From the NCBI GenBank assembly GCA_003259005.1, contig QLII01000001.1, forward strand, positions 5,633,001-5,697,000: 64,000 nt of DNA, read 5' to 3'. Shown here in pieces: positions 27,915-38,313 of this stretch (its first letter is position 1; each line of letters begins with the position of its first letter). This DNA is from Spirosoma telluris (GTDB lineage: Bacteria > Bacteroidota > Bacteroidia > Cytophagales > Spirosomataceae). The notes beneath the pieces were generated by a model that was given only the letters and a program-made list of their open reading frames with translations, was not told the DNA's origin and did no database searches. Both the position numbers and the translations under genes were made by a program.

Positions 27915-28940
27915 TTACTTTACTAAATCAGCCTCCTGTTTTTTCTGTCGATTCGTAATCAGGATAGGAATAATCAGAAAACTCATACTGCTCAGCAGGA
28001 GTGAAAAACCGGTTTGAATCGCGTGTAGAAACGTAGCTACAATAACCCCATCTGTAAGCGACATGCCGTATAGAACTAAGGCACGGCTAACCAGGAAGTG
28101 ATAGGTGCCAATGCCTCCCTGTGTAGGTACGGCTAAACCACCTAAAGAGCTGACAGTTAGAATAGTTAAAGCGGCATTAGGCGGGAGTGTACTTGTTTGA
28201 GGTAAGGCAAAAAACAGGGTGTATGTTGTTAGGAAAATGAGCCCGTAGCTTATACCCGTCAGCATAATGAATAAGCCCGGTCGTTTAAGCTGCTGAATAC
28301 TTAGAAAACCTCGTTTAACATCATGGGCAATGTTGACGACTCGAATGACGAGCCTATGCTGCCAGAAGGCGGCACTTCGTAAAAGCCAGTATAGAAGAAC
28401 AAGTAACGTGAAGACGCTGAGTAAAGCAACGATCAGGAGGGGCGTTGACTGACCGCTGGTTGTAAACCTGTTTACCAGGGGCGACAGCAGGTCAAGAATA
28501 TACTGGCCTGCCCGCTTGAACTCAAGGAGTACCGTAAGGCCAATGACTACCACCAGCATAAGCAAATCAACGATGCGTTCGGCTACCACTGAGCCAAAAC
28601 CCTGCGCTAATGGGACGCCATCTGTACGCTGTAAGGTACCACAGCGCGTCAACTCACCCGCGCCAGGAACCAGCATACTCGCCAGCGTACCCGCCAACAA
28701 GGCCATGGCTGTTCGAAAGAGCGAAGGATAAAAACCAAGTGCCTGCAACGCGAGTTGCCAGCGAGCAGCTCGAACAAGATGAAAGATAACAATAAGTAGC
28801 CCGGCAAGAAGTAACCAGCGGCTATCGGCCTGACGAAATTGCGCTGCTAGTGCTGTCAGCGGTACATCTTTCAGTACATACCAGAGCAATCCCAGAGCCA
28901 GCATGATCGGCACTGCTCGCCGAAAAAATCCCTTCACCAT
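27915..28940 (-). CDS. LPG-synthase/flippase-like membrane protein (UPF0104)
   Basis: This integral membrane protein of 341 residues has about eight helices and belongs to the lysylphosphatidylglycerol synthase TM-region family (PF03706). Typical sites are RAARW in the second helix region, LVPGAGELTRCGTLQRT, SVVAERIVDLLML and AVPTQGGIGTYHFLVSRAL. Family members move or modify lipid-linked substrates. It is divergent from the glycan cluster across about 130 bases, so a role in that cluster is plausible but unproven. Confidence 0.85.
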   Translation of the reverse strand: MVKGFFRRAVPIMLALGLLWYVLKDVPLTALAAQFRQADSRWLLLAGLLIVIFHLVRAARWQLALQALGFYPSLFRTAMALLAGTLASMLVPGAGELTRCGTLQRTDGVPLAQGFGSVVAERIVDLLMLVVVIGLTVLLEFKRAGQYILDLLSPLVNRFTTSGQSTPLLIVALLSVFTLLVLLYWLLRSAAFWQHRLVIRVVNIAHDVKRGFLSIQQLKRPGLFIMLTGISYGLIFLTTYTLFFALPQTSTLPPNAALTILTVSSLGGLAVPTQGGIGTYHFLVSRALVLYGMSLTDGVIVATFLHAIQTGFSLLLSSMSFLIIPILITNRQKKQEADLVK

Positions 28941-28980
28941 GATGGCAAATTAGGTATTTTGATAAACAAAATGCCAGATG

Positions 28981-29012
28981 TTGGCTAAACTGGCACGGTA
29001 TTAGTAAGTTTG
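28981..29012 (+). promoter_or_regulatory. Candidate promoter of the glycan cluster (TTG-N21-TAAGTTTG)
   Basis: TTG at 28981-28983 and TAAGTTTG at 29005-29012 fit the Bacteroidota -33/-7 pattern with 21-base spacing. Transcription would begin near 29018, about 54 bases before the start at 29072. This is the best promoter match I found in the window. Confidence 0.5.
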
Positions 29013-29071
29013 ATAATTGAGTAACCCTCAATTATTAACCCAATTCGAGAAACCCTTCCGTAGTTTAACTC

Positions 29072-31149
29072 ATGTCGAAGAAAAGGAAAGGCCAGCCTGT
29101 CGTTGCAGCGGCCAGCCCGGTTGTTAATCAGCCAAAGTCTCAGCCGACGCCGACTCGTTCTCAGCCCACCGCTCCAACTCAACCAACTGAGATTTTGCCC
29201 ATTCACAAGCCCTTTGAACTGATCCGGTTCGATAAGCGGCTAAAGTGGTTTATGGGTATCTGTGTGGGTTTGTTTGTCTTGCTTACCCTGGCAAAAATCC
29301 ATTCCATGTCACTGGCTATGTGGAATCAACTTATGCCTGATGGCAGTAATCCTCGTCGCGGGCTTATCTCGGGCGAACCCCGCCGAATTCGAATGGACGA
29401 TTATGCGGTCGGTACACCCTGGATTCTGTCGCAGGCAAACAAAGGGTTTCCAACCGAAAACCTGACCATTGGGGGTGAAAAAGCCCCTATACTCGTTACG
29501 CCTTCAAAACACTTCAGCGAGCTATTTAAACCGGACCATTGGGGCTTTTTTATTCTGGATGTAGAGCGTGGCTACGCCTGGATGAATAATTTCAGAGTCA
29601 TGTTTGCCCTGATTGGGGCCACACTTATGCTCTTGCTCCTTACGCGCAACAATTTCTGGCTTTCGGTTTTTGGGAGCGCCTGGCTTTTTCTGTCTTCTGG
29701 CACGCAATCCTGGATGTATATTCCAACCCCCATGATTGCCGCTATGGGGCTACTTTTTGTAGCGGTTGTTTATTTGATTTATAGCCAGAATACGAAACAG
29801 ATTTTAGTGAGTTCAGTGGCGTTGGCCTGGCTACTGATGAATTATGCGCTAATTCTTTATCCGCCTTATCAGGTTCCACTAGGCTATGTGCTTGCCTTTC
29901 TGCTACTAGGCTACCTGCTGAACAATCTTGACCTTAAGCGAATGCTAGACCGGTGGCCCGTTAAAGCCGGTGCTATTGCGCTGTCACTCGGTTTAACAGG
30001 AATCGCTTTCTTCGCCTACTATACGGATGTGAAACCTTCGCTGGATGCCATCATGAATACGGTTTATCCGGGCAAGCGTAGTGAATTGGGTGGTACCGGA
30101 TTCATTGCCAACTGGTTTTCCGAATACTTTAGCTGGTCGATCTCAGACTCAAAATTTCCATCTAATTGGTTGAATTCCTGTGAGTTGTCGCAGTATATTA
30201 CGTTTGCGCCCATCATTATTCCCTGCGCTGTTATCAGTTTTACCCTGAACCGTAAAGTGGATTGGGTTGTGCTATTGCTCAGTGTGTTTGTCATTATTGG
30301 CTATGTCTGGATCGAAGTAGGATTTCCGGCCTGGCTGGCTAAGTTGACGCTCTGGAATATGAGCCCTACCCGCCGAACACAGATTCCATTTGGTATCGGC
30401 AACGTTTTACTCACGATTGCGTATTTGTATTACCTGACAACGATTCCTATTCGAACCAATACCTTGTATACGGGCATTGGTGTGGCTGCGGTGCTGGGCT
30501 TTATGATTTATGCCGCCAACCTGAATGTGGAGGACTCGGCTGGATTTTTCAAGATGTCACAACTGTTTCTGCCAATTGTGTTTTTTACGGTTGTCGGTTC
30601 CCTGTTACTTTTTAGCTGGGCACTGCCGTATCGAAACATTTATTTTGGGGGAGCCATGATGCTGTTTTTGCTGCCTAACCTGAAAATAAATCCTGTTTCC
30701 AAGGGCATGACACCCATTACGGAGCATCAGCTCTATAAAACGGTGCAGTCGATTCATGAGCAGGAGCCCGCTGCAAAGTGGGCTGTTTTTGGAGGCCAAT
30801 ACGTGGCTTACATGGTTACGGCATCCGGGGTCGATGTACTGAGCGGGGTTAAATACATTCCTCCCGCACGATTATGAAAGTACTTGATCCAACCATGAAG
30901 CGGGATTCTGCTTACAACCGGTTTGCGCACACGGTATATACCAGCTATGTCGACGGTCGTGATTCCGTTATTATTCAGAATACGTTTGAAGACGGGTATA
31001 CGGTAGCTATGGACCCCTGCTCTCCTCGATTAAAGCAACTCAACGTGAAGTATATCATTTTCGATCATCCAACGCAGCCTGCCGAAATACGGTGTATGAA
31101 ACTGGTATCGACGCTGGGGTCAATCACAATTTACCGAATTAACGATTAA
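29072..31149 (+). CDS. Large polytopic membrane protein, GT-C-like, one frameshift
   Basis: This integral membrane protein has about 692 residues after correction. It has a Pro/Gln/Thr-rich cytoplasmic N-terminus (1-40), about twelve or more helices, and a soluble C-terminal domain. The first external loop carries acidic residues (RIRMDDYAVGTPW), as in GT-C glycosyltransferases, but no defined family is recognisable to me. The frame breaks in CCC 30863-30865. One C turns the end into VKYIPPRTIMKVLDPT and adds the C-terminal domain. It overlaps the next GT2 gene by one base (TAATG), so they are co-translated. The likely role is transfer or polymerisation of sugars from a lipid carrier. Confidence 0.6.
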
Positions 31150-31901
31150 TGGAAACGCAGGCCATAACTGATCCCCGCATCCTGATTGTGGTGCCCTGTT
31201 TCAACGAAGAAGCGGCTATTGCGACCGTTGTTCGGGAAATCAATCAGGTAAAGCTCCAATTCAATTTGCGGCTGGACATTTTGGTCGTTAATGATTGCTC
31301 GACGGATAGCTCAATGGCCGTTATTCGAGGGCTCAATTGCCTGTATCTTGACTTGCCGGTCAATCTGGGCATTGGCGGTGCCATGCAGGCAGGCTACAAA
31401 TATGCTTACAGAAATGGCTATGACATAGCCGTTCAGATGGATGGCGATGGGCAGCATCCGGCCAATGAACTGATCAAAATCTTGCGGCCTATGGTTGAAG
31501 GCCGGGGCGATGTCATCATTGGTTCCCGTTTTCTGGAGAAAGCGGGCTTTCAATCGACGGCACTCCGACGGATCGGTATCAATTATTTTCGGAGGCTCAA
31601 CTTTATGCTGATTCGGCGGGCTATTTATGATAGTACGTCAGGTTTTCGGGCGTTTAACCGGCGGACGCTGAAAATAGTGAATACCTATTATCCCGACGAG
31701 TATCCTGAGCCAGAGTCTATTGTGCAGTTTGGTTTGTATAACCTACGCATCGTAGAAGTGCCGGTAACCATGCGGGAGCGACAGGGGGGCGTTTCGTCGA
31801 TCAATACGGGCCGGGCCGTCTATTATATGCTGAAAGTTACGCTCGGCATTTTGTTTGTCTATATCCGTCTGTTCAACAAGCGGGTTAACCTAACGAACTG
31901 A
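31149..31901 (+). CDS. GT2 glycosyltransferase, polyprenyl-phosphate sugar synthase type
   Basis: This 250-residue GT-A family 2 enzyme resembles DPM1 or ArnC-type transferases. These load a sugar from a nucleotide donor onto polyprenyl phosphate. Motifs are VVPCFNEE at the N-terminus, VVNDCSTD, the DxD-like VQMDGDGQH, IIGSRF and STSGFRAFNR. There is no strong C-terminal membrane pair, so it is probably peripheral. It is coupled to the GT-C-like gene upstream and followed by DUF2304. That trio often makes a lipid-linked sugar and uses it outside the membrane. Confidence 0.88.
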   Translation: METQAITDPRILIVVPCFNEEAAIATVVREINQVKLQFNLRLDILVVNDCSTDSSMAVIRGLNCLYLDLPVNLGIGGAMQAGYKYAYRNGYDIAVQMDGDGQHPANELIKILRPMVEGRGDVIIGSRFLEKAGFQSTALRRIGINYFRRLNFMLIRRAIYDSTSGFRAFNRRTLKIVNTYYPDEYPEPESIVQFGLYNLRIVEVPVTMRERQGGVSSINTGRAVYYMLKVTLGILFVYIRLFNKRVNLTN

Positions 31902-31902
31902 T

Positions 31903-32307
31903 ATGGCCTCATTATCAATTACCATTCAAATCATTAGTTTGCTAGGAGCAGCAATCTTCATGATTATGATTTTCCGGCTGATCGTTCAGGGACGACTGCG
32001 GGAGGAATATTCCATTATCTGGATTCTTTGCACTGTTATTCTGATTGTATTTGCGATCTGGCGTAAAGGTCTGGAGCAGATTTCGCTATTGCTGGGTGTT
32101 TATTATCCGCCGTCGCTGATCTTTTTGGCCGCTATTTTTGCGATTATTGTCTTTCTGGTTCACCTATCAGTTGTTAACTCGAAACTGCAAAACCAGATCA
32201 AGGACCTGAGCCACGAAATGGCTATGATGAAGAAAGAACTGAGTGATATTCGAGCAGGCATGCCTATCCTGGAAGCCAATGCTGCCGTGGCAGTACATGA
32301 GAAATAA
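31903..32307 (+). CDS. DUF2304 small membrane protein
   Basis: This 134-residue protein has three hydrophobic helices (about 5-25, 37-54, 66-88) and a charged C-terminal coiled-coil tail. The family motif EYSIIWIL lies between helices 1 and 2. DUF2304 proteins regularly sit beside DPM1-like GT2 genes and probably anchor or regulate them. It begins one base after the GT2 stop codon, so coupling is close. Confidence 0.85.
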   Translation: MASLSITIQIISLLGAAIFMIMIFRLIVQGRLREEYSIIWILCTVILIVFAIWRKGLEQISLLLGVYYPPSLIFLAAIFAIIVFLVHLSVVNSKLQNQIKDLSHEMAMMKKELSDIRAGMPILEANAAVAVHEK

Positions 32308-32315
32308 GTGCACTT

Positions 32316-33379
32316 GTGGAAAATGCTCCATCGGAACCAGCCATTGTGCTGAGTATCATCATTGTATCATACAATAGCCGAGTTGATCTGGCTCGTTGCC
32401 TACCAACGCTGTTTAGCCAGCAAACCCAGGACAGTTTCGAGGTTATTGTCGTTGATAATCATGGGACTGACGGAGTCGCAACGGAGTTGCTAACGCAGTA
32501 TCCACAAGTTCGGCTGATTCAGAACCTGGCAAACACGGGTTATGCAGGTGGGAATAATCTTGGTCTGGCTCAGGCTAAAGGCCACTGGGTTCTCTTTCTA
32601 AATCCTGATACCGAACTATGGCCCGGTTGCCTTGAACGACTGATGACCACTGCCCGACAGTATCCTTCGGCCCTTATTACGCCCAAATTGCTCAATCCCG
32701 ATGGAACGATCAACGCTTGTGGGAATCAGATGCAGTACACGGGTATTACCACCTGCCGGGGCTGAATCAGCCTGCTACGAGCTACCATAATCTGCAACGT
32801 ATCCCCTTGCTTTCGGGAGCCGCTCTACTGGCCCCCGCTCAAGTACTTCAGCATATTGGCGCTTTCGACGAATCCTATTTTATGTATTTTGAGGACACCG
32901 AGCTATCGTTGCGAGCGAGGTTAGCGGGCTACGAACTATGGTGCGATGCTGATGCCGTTATTACCCATTACTACAAACTAGGTTTCTCCCCCACGAAATT
33001 TTATTACCTCGAACGCAATCGGCTGCTCACGTTTTTGAGCACCTTCAGGCGTTCTACCCTGTTAAAATTACTGCCAGCCTTACTTCTCACCGAGCTATTG
33101 ATGTGGGGTTTTGCTCTGCGAGGTTGGACGTACTTGCAAATGCGGTTTCGCACCTATACGTATTTGTACAAGCGCCGAAATGCCATCCAGCAGCGCCATC
33201 GGATAGTTCAGTCACTCAGGCAGGTATCTGACGCCGAGTTATTACAGGATAGTCTTCTCTCACTACCTTTTGACCAACTGGCTGGTGACCGATTGGGATA
33301 CTGGTTAGATGTTCTGATTCGGCCATTCTACCGATTGATGCGCCCTCAAATATCAAGAACGCTCGGTAGCAGGAAATAG
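32316..33379 (+). CDS. GT2 rhamnosyltransferase-like glycosyltransferase, one frameshift
   Basis: This family 2 transferase has about 354 residues after correction and resembles RfbF/WbbL-type rhamnosyltransferases. Motifs are IIIVSYNSRVDL, VVDNHGTDG, NTGYAGGNNLGL, the donor-binding FLNPDTEL and the catalytic-base region FEDTELSLRARLAGY. The C-terminus has one or two amphipathic helices. The frame breaks in GGGG 32758-32761, and one G gives TTCRGLNQPATSYHN. I use the GTG at 32316, eight bases after DUF2304. Its end overlaps the convergent GT-C-like gene by 34 bases. Confidence 0.83.
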
Positions 33380-35176
33380 GACTGTGTATTTTTATTGGTC
33401 AGGTGGAGCCAGAGTTTGTACTGACCAGGCTTCAAATCCGCTTTTTTAATCACACACGAAAAGCCCGCGTGCATATACTGCATGGACTGAAACTGGTTAA
33501 CAATGTCGTACCGGATGTGTCGACTGGTGCCAAAGGCATAACTCCCCTGTGGCGACTGAGCCACCATCTCAATAACCGTATTTTCCGACGGAATGCCATT
33601 CATAATAGCCCATGCCTGATACATGACCAGAAAGCCATTGGTCAGGTAAGGCTGTGCCTGAGCCGTTACATCACTGGTGGCTACTAACTGGCTTGCATTA
33701 AATGGTTTTGGAGTACTGCTCAGGTCTGCCAGGGTAATGGATGGAACCTGATAGATGTCTTTTTTTAGGGCATCCTGAAAAATACCTTTCGCTTCGCCTT
33801 TATCATCCCGGTACAGAATTAAATTGGCTTTATTGTCATTGTAGAGTGCGCTACTGTATTTAAGCAATGCGGTACGATCTTCAACCTTGGGTAGGTTCTG
33901 CTGATATGAATATTGACACAAATAAACGGCTATCAGTAGTCCAGCTATAGCAAGTATAGGCCGAATAAGTTGGTGCTTGACCGTTTCGATTGTCAGGATA
34001 TATAAGCTAATCAACAGCATCACTGGAAGAATCCCATAGCGGGGGCTAAGGGCTTGTTGGATGCCGAAACCTGAACGCCCTGCTGCTACTGCTATACTAG
34101 TGAAGTACATGAATGCGAGTAGGGCCAGTATAGCTACATTGGTTGTTAATTGCCCCTTGACCCATTTCCAACCTATCAAACCAACAAAAAGAGCCAGCAT
34201 CCATTTGCCCGCCCGAATAGGCCAGGTGGGTTGCGTGGCAAAATCGGAACCCGTGAGCGTAAAGAAATAATCGAAAAATTGGCCGGGCGTCTTCGTTAGC
34301 GTTTCGAAAATAGGTGGGTGATGACCCGGTTTAGCATATCCCCAGAAATAAAGTGCGGCAGTCGCCACGCCAATAACGCTCCAGATACCTAATGACCGAT
34401 ATGCCTTTTGCAGGAATAAAGCAGGTATACCAATAATAAATACGAAAATGCCATTGCCACTTGTAAACGTAGCAACGACGGCACTAGCTGTGGCTACCCA
34501 GAACCAGTTTGCTTGGTGCTGACTGCGATCAAGTGCATAGAAACTCAGCAGTGCAAAGGCAACGATGTACAGATTTTGGATAGAGGCCATGCCCCAAACC
34601 GTTAGCTCCCAGAAATGCAATTGAAAAAGCAGGAAAGGAATAGGCACAAAATAAGCCAGTTTCTGAAGAAGCGTCAGGTTGCGGAACGACGACAGATACA
34701 AAAGCCCAAAACCAGTAGTAGCGATAGATTCCCAAAAATAATCAGGTGGCGAAAGTTAATATGACCCGTTAAACCATAGTCGATCAGAAATGACAAACGG
34801 TCTACGATAATCCGGTGTTCATTGTGCTGTGAAAAGATACGCTGGACTTTCGCAATGAACGTAGGCGTTTTATATAGATAATTAGTGGCGAATGCTAACG
34901 CACTGTCAAAATCGTCTTCAAAGGGACGTTAACCGCATTTTCCAATACAAGTCGGTAATACCAGTAAGCAGGGCCTAAAATCAGGAGTGTCAGTACGCCA
35001 ATGAGTATATACCGAACTGCTGGAGGTAGTTGTATCGGGCGAGTTACTTTTGCAGGTACGCCGGGCTCAACAGCCTGTTTAACCGATTGGTGAATCGGTG
35101 GGGTTGCATCCAGTCCAGACTTTGGGCTGGTTTTTGCAGGTTGGCCAGTAGAGCGACCTTTAGGTTTCGGTTTCAC
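33346..35176 (-). CDS. GT-C-like membrane protein, paralogue A, two frameshifts
   Basis: This polytopic membrane protein has about 610 residues after correction. It has a Pro/Lys-rich N-terminus, one helix, an external loop, about ten helices and a C-terminal external domain. It is a clear paralogue of 38314-40113: both have PxEDDFxSAL, FSQxNEHRI, YALSPRYGI-like and GFSCVxxKxDLKPG segments. Breaks are at plus-strand 34920-34925 (one base gives VPFEDDFDSALAF) and CCC 34705-34707 (one base gives GLLYLSSFRN). The paired acidic residues in the first external loop are typical of GT-C enzymes. The exact function is unknown. Confidence 0.62.
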
Positions 35177-35283
35177 GGGAGAAAAAACTAAAATGGCCTA
35201 AAATTGGCCTCTCTGATTATAAAGATTGAACCAAGTATACAAATTGCCTGCTGTTTTCGCAATAGATCGTATTAACACCCACC

Positions 35284-36500
35284 ATGTTGCTGAAAAATAT
35301 CATTCGAATTCTGAAAACATCGCCCCTGCTTGTCCCAATTCTGGGACTGATTGATCTTTTCTTGTATCTGGTTGATAAACTGGCTGTGCTAACGGCTGGT
35401 CCAGTTTCCCAGAAAACCAACACGCTGCTAATTCTGAGAATTGATGTATTAGGCGATTATCTGTTATTCCGACCCTACTTACAGGCTATCCGGCAATCGG
35501 CAACGTACAAAGATTATGCCATCACCCTCTGCGCCAATAGCGCGATTCGATCCGTTGCCGAGGTTTTTGACCACGACCTGATTGATAGCTTTATCTGGAC
35601 GGATATCTACAAGCTTAGTACTCGGCCGCTCTATCGGTTTAGATTCGTACAAACGCTTCGACGGCAAGGGTTTTCAACTGTTTTCTGCCCTACGTATAGC
35701 CGCGTACTGGTGCTGGACGATTTTCTGGCTAAAGCAACGGGTGCCCCAGAACGAGTGGGTTGCCTGACCGATTTTGCGAATATAAAACACTGGGAAGCCT
35801 GGTTCGGGAATCAACTCTATACACGAATGCTGCCTTCAAAAGAGGGACTCGTATTTGAGCTGGAACGTAATCGTCAACTCGTGGAAGCGTTTTTGGGAGA
35901 GCCTGTTCTAACCCATCAACCTGTTCTGAATACGGCTTATGCCAGGCCGGTTTCCGTACCGGATCAATATACTATTTTGTCGCTGGGGCCGGGCAGGATT
36001 TTCGGGTGTGGCCAGCGGATCGATTTGCCGAAGTGGCCAGGTATCTTTTGGAAACCTATCCCAATCAGCATATCGTACTGACAGGGGCGTCTAATGAAAT
36101 GAGCTATGCTGATGCGTTCCTGGCCTACATACCTGAATCAGAACGTGTACTAAATCTGACGGGGAAATTGTCCATTGCCGAACTTATCTACGTATTATCG
36201 AAAGCAGATGTATTGATTGCTAATGAAACGGGAATCGTGCATCTGGCGGCTTCGACCAATACCCCTACCATTGTTATTTCACAGGGTAAATCGCTGGTTC
36301 GCTGGCATCCTTACTTACCACCGTTGCAAGGCCGAATTGTTCATCTTTATCCGGAATACATCGAACAAAACCGTAACAATCTTTCGGCAATTGCTCCCAA
36401 ATTCAACCCTGAATCTCTTTTCCCGATCACCATCATTGAACCGGATCGGGCTATTCGGCAACTGAATGTATTCCTTAAACGGGGCGTATCCTTCCAATAA
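35284..36500 (+). CDS. GT9 heptosyltransferase-like glycosyltransferase, one frameshift
   Basis: This family 9 (ADP-heptose:LPS heptosyltransferase-like) protein has about 405 residues after correction. Visible are ILRIDVLGDYLLFRPYL near the start and the donor-site region LTGKLSIAELIYVLSKAD with IANETGIVHLAAS, which is the family hallmark. The frame breaks at 35985-35993. One added base there gives LGAGQDFRVWPADRFAEV. It transfers a sugar onto a surface glycan at the cytoplasmic face. It lies between genes on the other strand, and its own start is preceded by an AT-rich gap of about 105 bases. Confidence 0.85.
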
Positions 36501-36504
36501 ACGC

Positions 36505-37245
36505 CTACACGGCCAGATGTTCAGCTACCATCCAGCCATCAGCTACACTATAGTCGATCACACGAAAATCGTCACGTTGCTGGACATCGGCAAAAGATCG
36601 GAAGTGCTTCAAATGGTGAATATCATCCAGAATAAGCCAATAAGGTCGGTTGCCAAGCGTATCGCGAACCGTCTGATATTCAAGCCAGCCAATGCCCCCT
36701 GCTGAATCAAGCAGTACTAATGGACGGAGGTCCTGACAGCGAAGCAGAAGGGAACGAAGGAGATCTTCTTTGCGGTGTAAAAAGGTACTACCAAACCAGT
36801 CCACAGCGTTGATAACCGGATTGTTGCCTAATTTTCCTTCAACTTCATCAGTGTAGAACTGAACCGGATTGTCTAAGGTGTCGATGAAAACGTCAGGATA
36901 CGCTTCATGATGATGTAAGGCCTCATCTTGCTGGATAAATTTGAGCGCCTGTTCTTTGGCAACCGTATCACCCCAAAGTGGCTTAACAAAATCCCATTTA
37001 CGGAGATTGAAGCGGGCAATCGTATGAAAGGTTAAATTCCCTTCAATTGTATAGTAGGCTTTGGGCTGATGCTTGCCTTCTACCGTCGTCGCTATCGTTT
37101 TTGTTGATCCAGTCCCTAACCAGGTTCCCGTTTCAATGATATAGTCTATCTGGTTTTGGGTGAACAGTTGGTGAAGGGTTTCTCGAAATCGCTCATCTGT
37201 CGACATAGATACGGACGAACGGGCATAGGTCTGGTAACTTTTCAT
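36505..37245 (-). CDS. Probable SAM-dependent methyltransferase-like protein
   Basis: This 246-residue protein has a motif I-like IIETGTWLGTGSTKTIA, an acidic strand end (YTIEGNLTFH), and later LVLLDSAGGIGWLEYQ and WLILDDIHHLKH. The pattern resembles class I methyltransferases of glycan clusters that act without a close characterised relative. It lies 9 bases after the other methyltransferase on the minus strand, so the two form an operon. The acceptor is unknown. The assignment to a methyltransferase is moderate only. Confidence 0.55.
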   Translation of the reverse strand: MKSYQTYARSSVSMSTDERFRETLHQLFTQNQIDYIIETGTWLGTGSTKTIATTVEGKHQPKAYYTIEGNLTFHTIARFNLRKWDFVKPLWGDTVAKEQALKFIQQDEALHHHEAYPDVFIDTLDNPVQFYTDEVEGKLGNNPVINAVDWFGSTFLHRKEDLLRSLLLRCQDLRPLVLLDSAGGIGWLEYQTVRDTLGNRPYWLILDDIHHLKHFRSFADVQQRDDFRVIDYSVADGWMVAEHLAV

Positions 37246-37254
37246 GGAAGTAGC

Positions 37255-38043
37255 TTAGGAAACGTGAACCGGAAGAGGAGGTTGTTTTTGTAGCAGATCA
37301 GCATCCGAAAGGGTTCTACTCTTTAAGAATAAGCTGACAACGTTACTCAGCCCCAGTCGTCCGGCAATGACTAAAAACTTAAATACGAAGGGCGACAGCT
37401 TCCGTTTTGAGAATAAATGGTAGTTCAGCAAGTTATAATAATGTAGCCCGTACTGACCACCGAGGTAGGCCAGCGTTTTGGGTCGGTAAAGGGCAATATG
37501 CTGACCGTGGTGGGGCGCGTAATACCACCAGTTTTTAATAGCTGGTGCTGGTTTGGGACAGGGTTGTGTTGTGAAAAATATACTATCGCTGTAGGCCAGA
37601 ATTTTTTCTAGTTCTTTTCCTGGATAAACAAAATGTTCGAAACACTCAAAAGCGGTTGCCAATTCATAGTTACCCGGCTTGGCATCGAATCCACGGGCCA
37701 TGAAATTAGTAGCGTATAAGTCGGTGCTGTAGAAGTCGAACCCAACATCGCGCATGTAACGGGTTAGCGTACCATAGCCGCCTGCATAGTCAATGAATCG
37801 GGCATGTCGGTCAAAAGCGAAAAACGCGAGTGCTATCGTTGACTTTCCAAGAATTAAACTACGTTGAAGTGTTCCCGTATCTGTTGATGTAAATGCCTGG
37901 CTATATGCTTCATCGAGCCAGTAGGGCGTTTCTGTCTGCACGAAATCGCAGGTGGGGCATTCATAATACCCAACCTTATATTTATTCAAAACGGTCTCTC
38001 GAAACAAGAGCGTCGTTTCACTTTCACAAATGCGGCATTTCAT
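37255..38043 (-). CDS. Class I SAM methyltransferase with N-terminal zinc-ribbon-like motif
   Basis: This 262-residue protein begins MKCRICES and then has YYECPTCDFVQTE, two CxxC pairs that probably bind zinc. They are followed by a methyltransferase core with FIDYAGGYGTLTRYM (motif I) and ATAFECFEHFVYP. This layout (zinc-ribbon plus Methyltransf_23) is common in sugar C- or O-methyltransferases of surface polysaccharide loci. It is the first gene of the two-gene minus-strand unit. The acceptor sugar is not predictable. Confidence 0.8.
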   Translation of the reverse strand: MKCRICESETTLLFRETVLNKYKVGYYECPTCDFVQTETPYWLDEAYSQAFTSTDTGTLQRSLILGKSTIALAFFAFDRHARFIDYAGGYGTLTRYMRDVGFDFYSTDLYATNFMARGFDAKPGNYELATAFECFEHFVYPGKELEKILAYSDSIFFTTQPCPKPAPAIKNWWYYAPHHGQHIALYRPKTLAYLGGQYGLHYYNLLNYHLFSKRKLSPFVFKFLVIAGRLGLSNVVSLFLKSRTLSDADLLQKQPPLPVHVS

Positions 38044-38196
38044 GAGATTACGGGTAAATAGGAGAATATAAAGCCTTCAAATTTACTGAAATCAAAAATA
38101 AGGCCAGCTTTTAAGCAAAGTCTTCAGTCGAAGATGAATTTTGATAAGAGTAGGATAGCCAAAGCCTGGTTTTTTTAGAAATAATTTGCTTTAGTA

Positions 38197-38311
38197 CTCG
38201 TCCAATTTAGTTTCTATAGATTCTTTGGTTTCTCGGGGCCGCCCGCGCGGTTGATTCTGATAGTCAGGTATCTGGTATTAAAAGAATCCACTAGAATCTA
38301 TTTTTGACGAG
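38197..38311. mobile_element. Possible MITE-like element with 31-bp inverted ends
   Basis: The ends 38197-38226 and 38281-38311 are reverse complements at 25 of 31 aligned positions, with one gap and the exact tip CTCGTC. The 54-base interior is unusually GC-rich (GGGGCCGCCCGCGCGG). In one frame it reads SRGRPRG followed by a stop, an ending also seen in some transposases. There is no room for a transposase gene and no clear target duplication. It lies two bases from the stop of the GT-C-like gene. It could alternatively be a chance or terminator structure. The remaining gap 38044-38196 shows nothing. Confidence 0.45.
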
Positions 38312-38313
38312 TT

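Noticed and set aside
30874..31149. Separate 91-residue gene
   Set aside because: It is in frame with the large membrane protein after adding one C at 30863-30865, and it lacks a start region of its own.
34895..35176. Separate small membrane protein on the minus strand
   Set aside because: Its sequence matches the N-terminus of the paralogue at 38314-40113. It is the front part of the frameshifted GT-C-like gene.
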